From Pedobacter sp. PLR (lineage in GTDB: Bacteria > Bacteroidota > Bacteroidia > Sphingobacteriales > Sphingobacteriaceae), in NCBI RefSeq assembly GCF_026239675.1, contig NZ_JAPIVQ010000011.1, positions 1-64,000 of the forward strand: a stretch of 64,000 nt of DNA. The letters run 5' to 3'. Of this stretch, positions 35,556 to 44,253 are shown in pieces (the first letter of the stretch is position 1; each line of letters opens with the position of its first letter). Both the position numbers and the translations under genes were made by a program. The notes below the pieces were generated by a model. The model made no database searches. It had not been told where the DNA came from and worked only from the letters and a program-made list of their open reading frames with translations.

Positions 35556-35689
35556 AGTATAGATATGAATCATTCGAAGGTAACAATTTGAAGTGGAAAA
35601 GCTGCCAAATGCGCAGTTAAATGTCTTTAATCAGGCAATAGAACGGTGTAAATGAGGTTAAATCTGTGATAATGGATGGCCGATTTTTG

Positions 35690-35697
35690 TATCTTTG
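35690..35697 (+). promoter_or_regulatory. -7 promoter box of the MscS gene
   Basis: TATCTTTG fully matches TAnnTTTG and lies 32 bp upstream of the proposed TTG start. Confidence 0.5.
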
Positions 35698-35729
35698 AAC
35701 AAATAAGGTTTTATTAAAGAACATAGGTT

Positions 35730-36623
35730 TTGATAACTATAGAAGATAAAGAGAGAGAAACAGGTAAAGAATTGATCATGATTCTGATCAAGGCACTGAT
35801 TTGCGCAGCCCTGATTTATTTTGCGATCAAAGTGCCTCAGCTCTATACGGAATATCCTTTTCTAGGGAAATTAAGTAAAGGCTGTATTCTGTTTTTAGGC
35901 CCGAGTTTGCTTGTTTCTATCCTGAGACTGGTCGTGATTTATTGGTATATCAAGAAACACCGACTGAAAAAGACCATTAAGGATAACTTTATTCTGGGGA
36001 TCAACAGGGTGGTTTCCATCTTTAATACCGTGTTTTTTGCATTGGCATTGACCGCATTGTTCAATGTGGATCCCCGGGAACTGGTGTTTAGTGTTTCGAT
36101 TGTGGCGGCTGCACTGGCGGTAACATTCAAAGATTATATTACGAGTATGATTAATGGATTGATCATCATGTTTTCAGACCGCTTATCATTAGGTGACCAC
36201 ATTAAGTTAGGGGAGCATGAGGGGAAAATTCTGGACATTACACTAACCAACATGATCCTTCAAAATGAAGACAGTGATATGGTGATCATCCCGAATTCAG
36301 TGGCTTTTGGTTCGGTCATCGTGAACCAGTCGAAGCAAAACACCAAGAAATTAAGTATAGAATTTGACCTTTCATTGCGGTATAGTTATACCCCTGATTT
36401 TCTGGAAGAATACCTGACGAAAGCGATAGAAAATGATTCGGATAATGTCGTAGAACGCGGTTTGTCGATAAAAACTATTGCCATCAATAAAGATGTGGCC
36501 ATTTTCAAAGTGATGGTGCTTTTGAAACATTATGATAAGGTGAAGGAACGCGCGGTAAGAAGGTTGCTGAATACCGCTTTAATCAAGTTGGCCAGTGGTT
36601 CTGTAGAACCGGAAATTCATTAA
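35730..36623 (+). CDS. MscS-family mechanosensitive ion channel
   Basis: The 297-residue protein has about four transmembrane helices, then the pore-lining TM3-like segment rich in small residues (SIVAAALAVTFKDYITSMING) and the cytoplasmic beta domain (LSLGDHIKLGEHEGKILDI, NMILQNEDSDMVIIPNSVAF). It releases solutes on hypo-osmotic shock. The start is uncertain: a stop codon at 35724 limits it to TTG at 35730 (used here) or ATG at 35778. Confidence 0.87.
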   Translation: MITIEDKERETGKELIMILIKALICAALIYFAIKVPQLYTEYPFLGKLSKGCILFLGPSLLVSILRLVVIYWYIKKHRLKKTIKDNFILGINRVVSIFNTVFFALALTALFNVDPRELVFSVSIVAAALAVTFKDYITSMINGLIIMFSDRLSLGDHIKLGEHEGKILDITLTNMILQNEDSDMVIIPNSVAFGSVIVNQSKQNTKKLSIEFDLSLRYSYTPDFLEEYLTKAIENDSDNVVERGLSIKTIAINKDVAIFKVMVLLKHYDKVKERAVRRLLNTALIKLASGSVEPEIH

Positions 36624-36702
36624 ACTACAAAATAGTATTGTTGGAGACAGTTTTTTAGTGGACTCATTTTTTAATTCAATGGTTTAATGGATCCGGAAAT
36701 CA

Positions 36703-38418
36703 TTAATGAATATTCGGTGAGCCGGGTATCGCTGCAATTAGTCTTTTAGTATACTCAGCTTTAGGGTGGAAGTAAATCTCTTCCGGAAAACCCAGTTCTT
36801 CTATTTTTCCTTTGTTCATCACAATGATGCGATCGGAGATGTGTTTCACCACAGAAAGATCATGCGAAATAAAGATGTAAGTCAATCCGAAATCCTGTTG
36901 CAGCTGCCTCAACAAATTAAGCACCTGCGCCTGGACGGAAACATCTAATGCCGACACGGATTCATCGCAAATGATGAATTTCGGCTGTAAGGCCAATGCT
37001 CTTGCAATTACAATCCGTTGTCTTTGTCCACCGGAAAACTCATGCGGATACTTGTTGAATGTTGCCGGATTTAAGTCTACCCGCTCCAGTAATTCCAATA
37101 CATGAGCTTTTCTTTTAGTATCATTTTCGAACAGGCCGTGGACCTGTAGTGGTTCCATTAGGGCATTGCCAATGGTAAGTTTTGGGTTTAAAGAGGAATA
37201 AGGATCCTGAAAGATAATCTGTATCTCTCTTCTCATTTTCCGTAGCTCAGATTTATGGATTTTAGTGATTTCTTTTCCTTCGAAAATAAGGTTGCCCGAT
37301 GTCGGGTTGATCAGCCTTAAAATACTCCTGCCTAAGGTAGTTTTACCGCAACCAGATTCTCCAACGAGGCCCAGTGTTTCTCCCGGGAATACATCAAAAC
37401 TAACCTGATCTACTGCTTTTACATAATCAGTGGTTTTTCCGAAAAGGCCTTTTTTAATGGGAAACCAGGTGCAAAGGTCTTTGACTTGCAGGATGGGTTG
37501 CTGCGCATATAATTGAGCTCTCCTGTCGCTAATTTCCTGCGGCTGGTAATTATTGCTTTTTAGCAGGTGGGCTACGGCCAGATCGGGATCTCCCGCCAGG
37601 AAATCGGCAACTACAGGGAGTTTTTTCAACAGGAATTGAGGGTTTGGCCGGCAAGCCAGTAAACCTTTGGTATATGGATGTCCCGGCGATTCAAAAACCT
37701 TTTTGGTGGATCCCTGTTCTACGATCTTTCCTTTGTACATGACGGCGATCTGGTCGGCGATCTCTGCAATGACACCTAAATCATGGGAGATAAAGATCAT
37801 TGCCATATCCCGTTCTTTTTTAATCCGCATTAACAGCTGAAGGATTGTCTTTTGAACGGTCACGTCTAATGCAGTGGTAGGTTCATCAGCAATTAAAAGC
37901 TCCGGATTACAACTCAGGGCCATCGCAATCATGACGCGCTGTTTTTGTCCGCCGGACAACTGATGCGGGTAACTTTCAAATATTTGCTCCGGACGGGGTA
38001 ATTGCACTTCCTCAAATAAGGCAATGGTTTTTTCTTTAGCGCTTGCTTTATCGCTATGCTGATGGAGCATTATAGCCTCCTGTACCTGATAGCCACAAGT
38101 GAATACCGGATTTAAGGAGGTCATCGGTTCCTGAAAAATCATGGCAATTTTGTTACCTCTATATTTACGGATTTCCTCCGGAGAGAGGTTTAACAGGTCT
38201 ACTCTGTCAAATTCTATGTCGCCCTTAACTTTTGTATTTACCGGATCATGAAGCCTCATAATAGAAAAAGAGGTGACCGATTTTCCGGATCCGGATTCTC
38301 CGACAATGCCCAGAACTTTCCCTTTATCTACACGGAAACTGATGTCACTCACCGCAGTAAGCCAGGATTTATCTGCTTTATTCAGAAATTGTATGTTGAG
38401 GTTGGTAACGTTTAGCAT
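36703..38418 (-). CDS. Duplicated oligopeptide-type ABC transporter ATPase (DppD-DppF-like fusion)
   Basis: The 571-residue protein carries two complete ABC modules. The first has Walker A GESGSGKS, signature LSGGQKQR and Walker B ELLIADEPTT; the second has Walker A GESGCGKT, signature FSGGQRQR and Walker B FIICDESVSA. The C-terminal helix after each module (EQGSTKKVFESPGHPYTKGL and EIYFHPKAEYTKRL) is the oligopeptide/dipeptide-transporter type. It should energise peptide or glutathione import, or microcin-type uptake. Permease and binding-protein genes are not adjacent. Confidence 0.93.
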   Translation of the reverse strand: MLNVTNLNIQFLNKADKSWLTAVSDISFRVDKGKVLGIVGESGSGKSVTSFSIMRLHDPVNTKVKGDIEFDRVDLLNLSPEEIRKYRGNKIAMIFQEPMTSLNPVFTCGYQVQEAIMLHQHSDKASAKEKTIALFEEVQLPRPEQIFESYPHQLSGGQKQRVMIAMALSCNPELLIADEPTTALDVTVQKTILQLLMRIKKERDMAMIFISHDLGVIAEIADQIAVMYKGKIVEQGSTKKVFESPGHPYTKGLLACRPNPQFLLKKLPVVADFLAGDPDLAVAHLLKSNNYQPQEISDRRAQLYAQQPILQVKDLCTWFPIKKGLFGKTTDYVKAVDQVSFDVFPGETLGLVGESGCGKTTLGRSILRLINPTSGNLIFEGKEITKIHKSELRKMRREIQIIFQDPYSSLNPKLTIGNALMEPLQVHGLFENDTKRKAHVLELLERVDLNPATFNKYPHEFSGGQRQRIVIARALALQPKFIICDESVSALDVSVQAQVLNLLRQLQQDFGLTYIFISHDLSVVKHISDRIIVMNKGKIEELGFPEEIYFHPKAEYTKRLIAAIPGSPNIH

Positions 38419-38501
38419 CTGACAACCAAGATAGTGTTTTGATCTTTAAATTTTTGATTCAAGATCGGCAATTTTATGGCCTGAATTCCGTCTTATTGTG
38501 T

Positions 38502-38513
38502 TATTTTTGCAGT
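38502..38513 (+). promoter_or_regulatory. -7 promoter box abutting a start codon
   Basis: TATTTTTG (38502-38509) is a full match to TAnnTTTG. The ATG at 38514 follows after 4 bp, so a transcript from it would be leaderless or nearly so. Confidence 0.45.
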
Positions 38514-39827
38514 ATGGAAAGAGAAATTCTGGATACCAAGCGTAAAGCCTTGAAGATTAACTTAAACCCTAAGATTTACGGAACCTTCGCAGAAATTGGT
38601 GCGGGGCAGGAAGTGGCCCGTAACTTTTTTACTGCGGGTGCTGCCTCTGGAACAGTTGCTAAAACCATGTCGGCTTACGATATGACTTTCAGCGATGCGA
38701 TTTATGGAGTAGAAGAATCAGGGAGATATGTTAGTCAATCCAGACTGTTAAAGATGTTGAGTCATGAATTTGGTCTGCTAAATGAAAGATTGAACGGTGA
38801 GAAATATGACGACCGTACTTTCTTTGCTTTTGCAGATACTGTTACGACTTTAAATTACAACAAATCAAATGATCCCCATGGCTGGATTGGAATTCGTTTT
38901 CAATCGGAACCAGGAGGAGAACCAAATGAGATCTTTTTCCATGTGAGATTGCTGGATACTGATGCTGCACTACAACAGAATGTATTGGGGATTATTGGTG
39001 TGAATCTGGTTTATGCAGCTTTCTACTATAATAATGATCCGAAAACCATGATCGAATCTTTAGCAGATAACCTGACTGTAGGTTCTGTAGAGATCGACCT
39101 GATTTCGGTGAGCGGTCCTGCTTTTGGAAAGATCAACAATATTCTTTTGAATCTTTATCTGATTGTAAAAGACTTTTCTGATGCGGCGATTTTTGATTCC
39201 CTGGGAAACCCTTGTCTGCCGAAAGACTTGCTTTATAAAAAGGATATCATGATTCTACGCACCAAATACGCGCAGAAATCCAATCCTAACTTTAGTATGT
39301 TGAACAAGGCCGTAGACCAGTTTGTCCGCTCAGAAAGCGTTAGCAAAGAGAATCTAAGTGTATTGATCGAGGTACTTTTATCTAATGTATTGAGTGCCGG
39401 TGACGATGAACCGGAAAGTTTTGACCTGGAAGCTGTTGCAAAACGTGCGGAAGATATGTGTAAAACGGGTAACCTTGTGATGGTATCTAACTTTGCCAGA
39501 CACAATAAACTGGCGAAATACCTGGACCGTTGCAAACCAAAAAGTGTTGGGATTTCTACGAATATCAACAACTTGAAATTCGTGTTTAATTCCAGTAATT
39601 TCGGCGAGAATTATTCCAGCCAGTTGCTGAGTTATGTGAGTGATATGTTTAGCAAAAATGTACGCTTGTTTGCTTATCCTTTCCTGGATAAAAAGACGAA
39701 TACGGTAATTACAAGCGCAAATATGCCGGTAACACCGGATGCAAAGCCATTGTTCGACTTTCTGATTCTAAACGGCTACATCGCCGATATTAAGGATTAC
39801 AGCGAAGGAGATGTGAAAACGGTTTAA
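38514..39827 (+). CDS. Conserved protein of unknown function
   Basis: The start is set at the ATG giving MEREILDTKRKALKINLNPK; the frame runs 25 codons further up without coding character. The 437-residue soluble protein has highly conserved-looking glycine-rich text (YGTFAEIGAGQEVARNFF, GAASGTVAKTMSAYDMTFSD). I recognise the sequence type from Bacteroidota and cyanobacteria, where it has no established function and is sometimes mislabelled as a TonB-related protein; it has no beta-barrel, plug or signal peptide. Ordered alpha/beta pattern suggests a cytoplasmic enzyme. Confidence 0.8.
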   Translation: MEREILDTKRKALKINLNPKIYGTFAEIGAGQEVARNFFTAGAASGTVAKTMSAYDMTFSDAIYGVEESGRYVSQSRLLKMLSHEFGLLNERLNGEKYDDRTFFAFADTVTTLNYNKSNDPHGWIGIRFQSEPGGEPNEIFFHVRLLDTDAALQQNVLGIIGVNLVYAAFYYNNDPKTMIESLADNLTVGSVEIDLISVSGPAFGKINNILLNLYLIVKDFSDAAIFDSLGNPCLPKDLLYKKDIMILRTKYAQKSNPNFSMLNKAVDQFVRSESVSKENLSVLIEVLLSNVLSAGDDEPESFDLEAVAKRAEDMCKTGNLVMVSNFARHNKLAKYLDRCKPKSVGISTNINNLKFVFNSSNFGENYSSQLLSYVSDMFSKNVRLFAYPFLDKKTNTVITSANMPVTPDAKPLFDFLILNGYIADIKDYSEGDVKTV

Positions 39828-39886
39828 GTAATAAACCTTCTTTTGATTTTAAAGGGTTGTTCTTAAAAGAATGACAGCTATATCAT

Positions 39887-39926
39887 AAGCCCGGTCTTTG
39901 AATTTATTCTTCGACGGGCTTTTTGT
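39887..39926 (+). terminator. Rho-independent terminator of the conserved unknown gene
   Basis: AAGCCCG (39887-39893) pairs with CGGGCTT (39915-39921) across a 21-nt loop and is followed by T-rich sequence. Confidence 0.7.
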
Positions 39927-39972
39927 CTTTTATTGGACTTTACAGGTCTTTTCAATTGGCTGAGGTGCTTAT

Positions 39973-40407
39973 TTATAAATAAGCATCTTTAATGACAACG
40001 GCCATTAAGCGGTCCGGATGGTCGATCTGTTTGAATCCAAATTGCGCATATAAGTTATGTGCATCCATTGTAGCCAGCATATATCTTCTCAATCCTTGTA
40101 AGTCCTGATGAAAAAGCATTAATGACATGAGTTTTTTTGCCAGGCCTTGTCCGCGGTAGATTTCTTCTACATATACATCCGCCAGGTAGGCAAATGTGGC
40201 TTTATCTGTAATCCATCTTGCAAAACCGATTTGCTTTCCTTCGATATAAATGCCGAAACACAGGGAGTTGGCGATCGACTTTTTTACGGTTTCCAGCGGG
40301 ATATTCTGCGCCCAGTAGGACTGAGTACTTAAGTAATGATGAATGGCAATCGGATCTATTTTCTGAGGATCATCAGAAAAAACAAATCCACTATCAGTAA
40401 TTTCCAT
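39973..40407 (-). CDS. GNAT family N-acetyltransferase
   Basis: This 144-residue protein has the GNAT fold: IGFARWITD strand, the acetyl-CoA loop in VYVEEIYRGQGLAKKLMSLML (Q/R-x-x-G-x-G/A), and the end MLATMDAHNLYAQFGFKQID. The sequence EITDSGFVFSDDPQKIDP at the N-terminus is typical of a small subgroup of uncharacterised members. The acceptor amine is unknown. Confidence 0.87.
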   Translation of the reverse strand: MEITDSGFVFSDDPQKIDPIAIHHYLSTQSYWAQNIPLETVKKSIANSLCFGIYIEGKQIGFARWITDKATFAYLADVYVEEIYRGQGLAKKLMSLMLFHQDLQGLRRYMLATMDAHNLYAQFGFKQIDHPDRLMAVVIKDAYL

Positions 40408-40454
40408 CGGCTTTTGTTTTTAAAGTACCTGTTTGAAAAAAATCAAGAGAGCAA

Positions 40455-40491
40455 TCATTTGATCACATCATTAAAAGATGTGATCAAATGA
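40455..40491. repeat. Perfect 15-bp inverted repeat in an intergenic gap
   Basis: Arms 40455-40469 and 40477-40491 are exactly complementary around a 7-nt loop (centre motif TGATCACATC). No T-tract adjoins either end. It lies between the minus-strand yajQ and GNAT genes and could be an operator, a terminator without T-run, or a processing hairpin. Confidence 0.6.
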
Positions 40492-40593
40492 ATATCAGCA
40501 CCTATATGATGCAGGATTGTTAAATTCTGCAATTGAAAATAAGGTTGCAGAGGAATAAGGAATATTGCTCCTTAGTTGATCGTTGTAACTGGA

Positions 40594-41085
40594 TTAGTTA
40601 CGCATATTAATGAACTGTAATGGCTGACCGAAGTCTTCGCCTCTACAAAGTGAAATGACGCCCTGCAGGTCATCAATGCTTTTACTCTGTACTCGAACCT
40701 GGTCATCCATCATCGAAGCCTGAACTTTTAATCCACTGGCCTTTATTTTTGCAACAATTTTTTTAGCGGCTTCTTTGTCAATACCTTCCTTGATAGAAAT
40801 CTCTTTTCTGATCATATTTCCGGAAGCATATTGTTCTTTTCCAAAGTCTAAACTCTTAGGATCAAGACCTTGTTTAACCATTCTGGAGATAATAGCATCC
40901 TCAATGGCTTTTAAACGCATATCATCTTCTGTTACGATCGTGATTTGGTTGGTTTTCTTGTCATGATCAATCGTACTCTTAGAGGCATTGAAATCATAAC
41001 GGTTTAGGATTTCTTTTTTGGCATTGTTCATCGCGTTATCAAAAGTTTGCGCGTCAACTTTACTTACAATATCGAAAGTGGGCAT
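40594..41085 (-). CDS. YajQ family nucleotide-binding protein
   Basis: The 163-residue protein matches the YajQ (DUF520) family from start to end: MPTFDIVSKVDAQTFDNAMN, KEILNRYDFNASKSTIDHD, QEGIDKEAAKKIV-like KEGIDKEAAKKIVAKIK, and the closing FGQPLQFINMRN. Some members bind cyclic di-GMP and act with transcription factors; others bind tRNA or GTP. Which applies here cannot be told from sequence. Confidence 0.93.
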   Translation of the reverse strand: MPTFDIVSKVDAQTFDNAMNNAKKEILNRYDFNASKSTIDHDKKTNQITIVTEDDMRLKAIEDAIISRMVKQGLDPKSLDFGKEQYASGNMIRKEISIKEGIDKEAAKKIVAKIKASGLKVQASMMDDQVRVQSKSIDDLQGVISLCRGEDFGQPLQFINMRN

Positions 41086-41236
41086 GATTATAGCTTTAGA
41101 ATAAAAAAAATATTAGATTTAAGTGAAATTTAACCCATTATGGGTGCTCATCACAAATATAAACATTAAACGAGGAATATGAACTGAGCAGTGTCCTATT
41201 TATCTGATCAACCTAAAAACTTATAAATAAACGAAT

Positions 41237-42058
41237 ATGAAAGGCAAAAAATCAAGAGTAGAAAAGAAAGTTGCTAAAAGTGCAGCAAAAAAACAATTGG
41301 AGAAAAGTCTAAGTGCGAAGTTTTTCGAAGTGGTAAAACATTTGGGACATGATGCAGAGAAAATCGGTGATGATATTGCAAAAGCAAGTAAAGTCGTAGC
41401 AAGAAAACTTTCTACGAAATTCCTTGAAGTGAAAGAAGCCGTAAATTCAAAATTGGAAGAAGCTGCAAAAGCGAATAAACCACTGAAAAAGAAAGCGGAG
41501 AAAAAGGCCAAAGTTTTGAAAAAAGAGGTCGAAAAAGAAGTAAAGAAAGCAAAAAAAGTAGTTAAGAAAGCAGTAGCAAAAGCTAAACCTGTTGTTCAAA
41601 GCGTAAAAGTTGCCGCGATTGCAACAGAAGAAAAAGCAGCAGATGCCTTGGCTAAGCCTTTAAAGAAAGCAACAGAAAAAGCTAAATCAGCAGCTAAAAC
41701 AGCGGCAGAAAAAGTGGCTGTATTAAAGAAAGAAGTGGCTGAGGTAGTGAATGGAGCTGCTAAACCAACCGCTAAATCTAGTGGAGCGAAAACAGCGGCT
41801 AAAGCTAAGCCGGCTGCAACTAAAGCTACAACGGCTAAATCGGTTGTTGCTAAACCTGTTGCCGCTAAAACAACAGCTGCAAAACCGACAGCAACTAAAC
41901 CTACAGTAGCAAAAGCTTCTGGTGTTAAAGCGAGTGTGGGCAGACCGGCTAAAAAAGCAACGGCTCCTGTGACAGCGGAAAAGGCAGCGGATTCAGGAAA
42001 TACAAGTACTGAGGTGGAAACGGTTGTAGAAAAAACAACGGATTCAACGCCTGTATAG
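41237..42058 (+). CDS. Histone H1-like lysine/alanine-rich DNA-binding protein
   Basis: The 273-residue product is almost entirely Lys, Ala, Val, Thr and Pro, with repeated AKP/KKA/AAKT units resembling eukaryotic H1 C-terminal tails and bacterial HctB-like proteins. The first 75 residues are less repetitive and helical (SAKFFEVVKHLGHDAEKIGDD, STKFLEVKEAVNSKLEEA), a segment that may multimerise. It likely binds DNA non-specifically or poly-anions. It is directly upstream of ppk1, separated by the hairpin at 42156. The repeat region is prone to length change. Confidence 0.8.
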   Translation: MKGKKSRVEKKVAKSAAKKQLEKSLSAKFFEVVKHLGHDAEKIGDDIAKASKVVARKLSTKFLEVKEAVNSKLEEAAKANKPLKKKAEKKAKVLKKEVEKEVKKAKKVVKKAVAKAKPVVQSVKVAAIATEEKAADALAKPLKKATEKAKSAAKTAAEKVAVLKKEVAEVVNGAAKPTAKSSGAKTAAKAKPAATKATTAKSVVAKPVAAKTTAAKPTATKPTVAKASGVKASVGRPAKKATAPVTAEKAADSGNTSTEVETVVEKTTDSTPV

Positions 42059-42155
42059 GGAATCCTAAAAAGCAAAATAGCGGGACGTTAAGTTTTAATT
42101 CTTGGAGGAGGTGATAATTAACACTGAATTAACAATAGAATTTGCAGTTTTGAGC

Positions 42156-42183
42156 ATCCCTGTTTCTTACAGGGATTTTTTTA
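42156..42183 (+). terminator. Hairpin with T-tract just upstream of ppk1
   Basis: Arms ATCCCTGT (42156-42163) and ACAGGGAT (42169-42176) enclose a 5-nt loop and are followed by seven T. The ppk1 ATG comes at 42191, leaving no space for a usual leader. It ends the H1-like transcript and may also attenuate ppk1. Confidence 0.85.
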
Positions 42184-42190
42184 TTTATAC

Positions 42191-44248
42191 ATGACAAGAA
42201 AAAAGGCACCATTCCTAAATAGAGAGATTAGCTGGTTGTATTTTAACGAGCGGGTGTTGCAGGAAGCGGCAGATGAAACAGTGCCCTTGATAGAAAGGAT
42301 TAAATTCCTTTCTATCTTTTCTTCTAACCTGGAAGAGTTTTATAGGGTAAGGGTTGCCACCATGAGCCGTTTGGCCAATCTAAATGAAAAAGCGAAGGCC
42401 TTATTAGGATTCAATCCTAAAAAGATCTTAAATGAAATAAAGAATATCGTGGTGAAGCAGGAGCGGAAATTCGAGCTGCTGTTTCAGGCCACACTAATCA
42501 ATGAACTGGCACAAAACAGGATTTTTATCCTCAATGAAACACAGTTAAATGTGGCCAGGGGAGAGTTTGTGAGGAATCATTTTAGAGATAAAATCCTTTC
42601 TAACCTGGTACCCATCATGATCGATCTGGAAAAACCATTCCCGGAATTAAAAGACAGGTTTCTTTATTTCTTTGTACGCCTTTCTAAGGCTTCTTCGAAA
42701 ACCAGCGCAAGGTATGCACTCATCGAATTGCCAGCTAATCTACCCCGGTTTCTGGTATTACCGGAAACTAATGGGTTAAAGTTTATCATTTTGGCAGAGG
42801 ATATTATTAAATATTGTCTGGATGATATCTTTTATGTGTTTAATTATGATGTAATTGATGCGTTTTCTATACAGCTGACTCGGGATGCAGAATTAGATAT
42901 CGATAAAAGAGTTAGTGATAAGTTTATTGAAGAATTAAAGAGTAGTCTGGATAAGCGGAAAAGAGGCAAGCCCATGCGACTTTTATACGATACCGAAATG
43001 CCTTTCGAGATGTTAACGGTATTGTTGAATAAAATGAAAATTGAAGCAGAAAGCTTGATCCCCGGAAATCGATACCACCGCTTCGGTGATTTTATTGCTT
43101 TCCCGAATGTGGGTGGAAAAGAGCTTGAATATGCGCCAAATGTTCCTTTGAAAGTAGCCGGTTTACATCGTACAGAAAGCATTTTCAATAAACTGGCAGA
43201 AAAAGATTACCTCGTAAACCTGCCTTACCAATCTTATGATTACATCATTTTATTCCTGAGAGAGGCGGCAATTGATCCGAAGGTAACAGAGATTAATATT
43301 ACCCTGTATCGCCTTGCAGAAAACTCAAAAGTGGTTAATGCGCTGATTAATGCCGCTAAAAACGGTAAAAAGGTGAATTGCCTGGTAGAGCTGAAAGCGA
43401 GATTCGATGAAAAGGCAAATATTTTCTGGAGTACCAGATTAAAAGAAGAAGGGGTGAATGTAAATTATGGTCTGACAGATTATAAAGTGCACTCGAAAAT
43501 CTGCCTTGTCAAAAGAATGGAAAAAGGAAAGGCAGTATATTACGCCAATCTGGCCACAGGTAATTTCAATGAAAAGACGGCCGGAATCTATTGTGACCAT
43601 AGCATCTTTACCGCAAAAAGAGAGATTACACAGGATCTTGTGAAACTGTTTGCGGGACTAAATAAGAAAATTGTAGTCAGTGGATTTAAACATCTGATCG
43701 TTTCGCCACTGGAAACACGTACCAAATTTTATCAATTGATTGATCGTGAAATTAAGATCGCAAACTCAGGGAAACCTGCTTATATGATCCTTAAAGTAAA
43801 TAGTCTGGCGGATGAAGGCATCGTAGAAAAATTATATGAGGCCAGTAATGCAGGGGTGAAAATCAAGATGATTGTTAGAGGGATTTGTACCCTGGTACCC
43901 GGTATAGAAGGTTTCAGTGAAAATATTACCGTCATCAGTATCATTGATAAATTTTTGGAACATGCCCGGGTTTTCATTTTTGGGAACAATGGTAAAGAAG
44001 AAATGTACCTTTCCTCTGCAGATTTAATGAGCAGGAATTTCGAGCATCGTGTAGAGGTCGGCTTTCCGGTGTTGGACAAAGAGGTGAAACAAGAAATTCG
44101 TGATATTATAGAGTTCCAGCTTCAGGATAATGTCAAAGCGCGTGATATCACCAAAATGAACAACAACAAATACCATAAAAATAGAATCAATACTAAGGTT
44201 AGAGCGCAGGTTCAAACCTATAATTACTTAAAAAATAAACACCAATAA
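42191..44248 (+). CDS. ppk1: Polyphosphate kinase 1
   Basis: This 685-residue enzyme makes polyphosphate from ATP reversibly. It has the N-terminal helical domain (NREISWLYFNERVLQEA), the head domain, and two phospholipase-D-like catalytic domains. The autophosphorylated histidine is H434 in YKVHSKICLV, near VELKARFDEKANIFW and TGNFNEKTA; the second conserved histidine is in DKFLEHARVFIFG. Length is normal. It is 5 bp upstream of the ppx gene, so synthesis and breakdown of polyphosphate are co-transcribed. Confidence 0.96.
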   Translation: MTRKKAPFLNREISWLYFNERVLQEAADETVPLIERIKFLSIFSSNLEEFYRVRVATMSRLANLNEKAKALLGFNPKKILNEIKNIVVKQERKFELLFQATLINELAQNRIFILNETQLNVARGEFVRNHFRDKILSNLVPIMIDLEKPFPELKDRFLYFFVRLSKASSKTSARYALIELPANLPRFLVLPETNGLKFIILAEDIIKYCLDDIFYVFNYDVIDAFSIQLTRDAELDIDKRVSDKFIEELKSSLDKRKRGKPMRLLYDTEMPFEMLTVLLNKMKIEAESLIPGNRYHRFGDFIAFPNVGGKELEYAPNVPLKVAGLHRTESIFNKLAEKDYLVNLPYQSYDYIILFLREAAIDPKVTEINITLYRLAENSKVVNALINAAKNGKKVNCLVELKARFDEKANIFWSTRLKEEGVNVNYGLTDYKVHSKICLVKRMEKGKAVYYANLATGNFNEKTAGIYCDHSIFTAKREITQDLVKLFAGLNKKIVVSGFKHLIVSPLETRTKFYQLIDREIKIANSGKPAYMILKVNSLADEGIVEKLYEASNAGVKIKMIVRGICTLVPGIEGFSENITVISIIDKFLEHARVFIFGNNGKEEMYLSSADLMSRNFEHRVEVGFPVLDKEVKQEIRDIIEFQLQDNVKARDITKMNNNKYHKNRINTKVRAQVQTYNYLKNKHQ

Positions 44249-44253
44249 AGCCA

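Noticed and set aside
41596..42075. A 159-residue open frame on the minus strand opposite the H1-like gene
   Set aside because: It is the reverse of a repetitive lysine/alanine-coding region, where stop codons are scarce by composition. Its translation is low-complexity Ala/Val/Thr without start signals.
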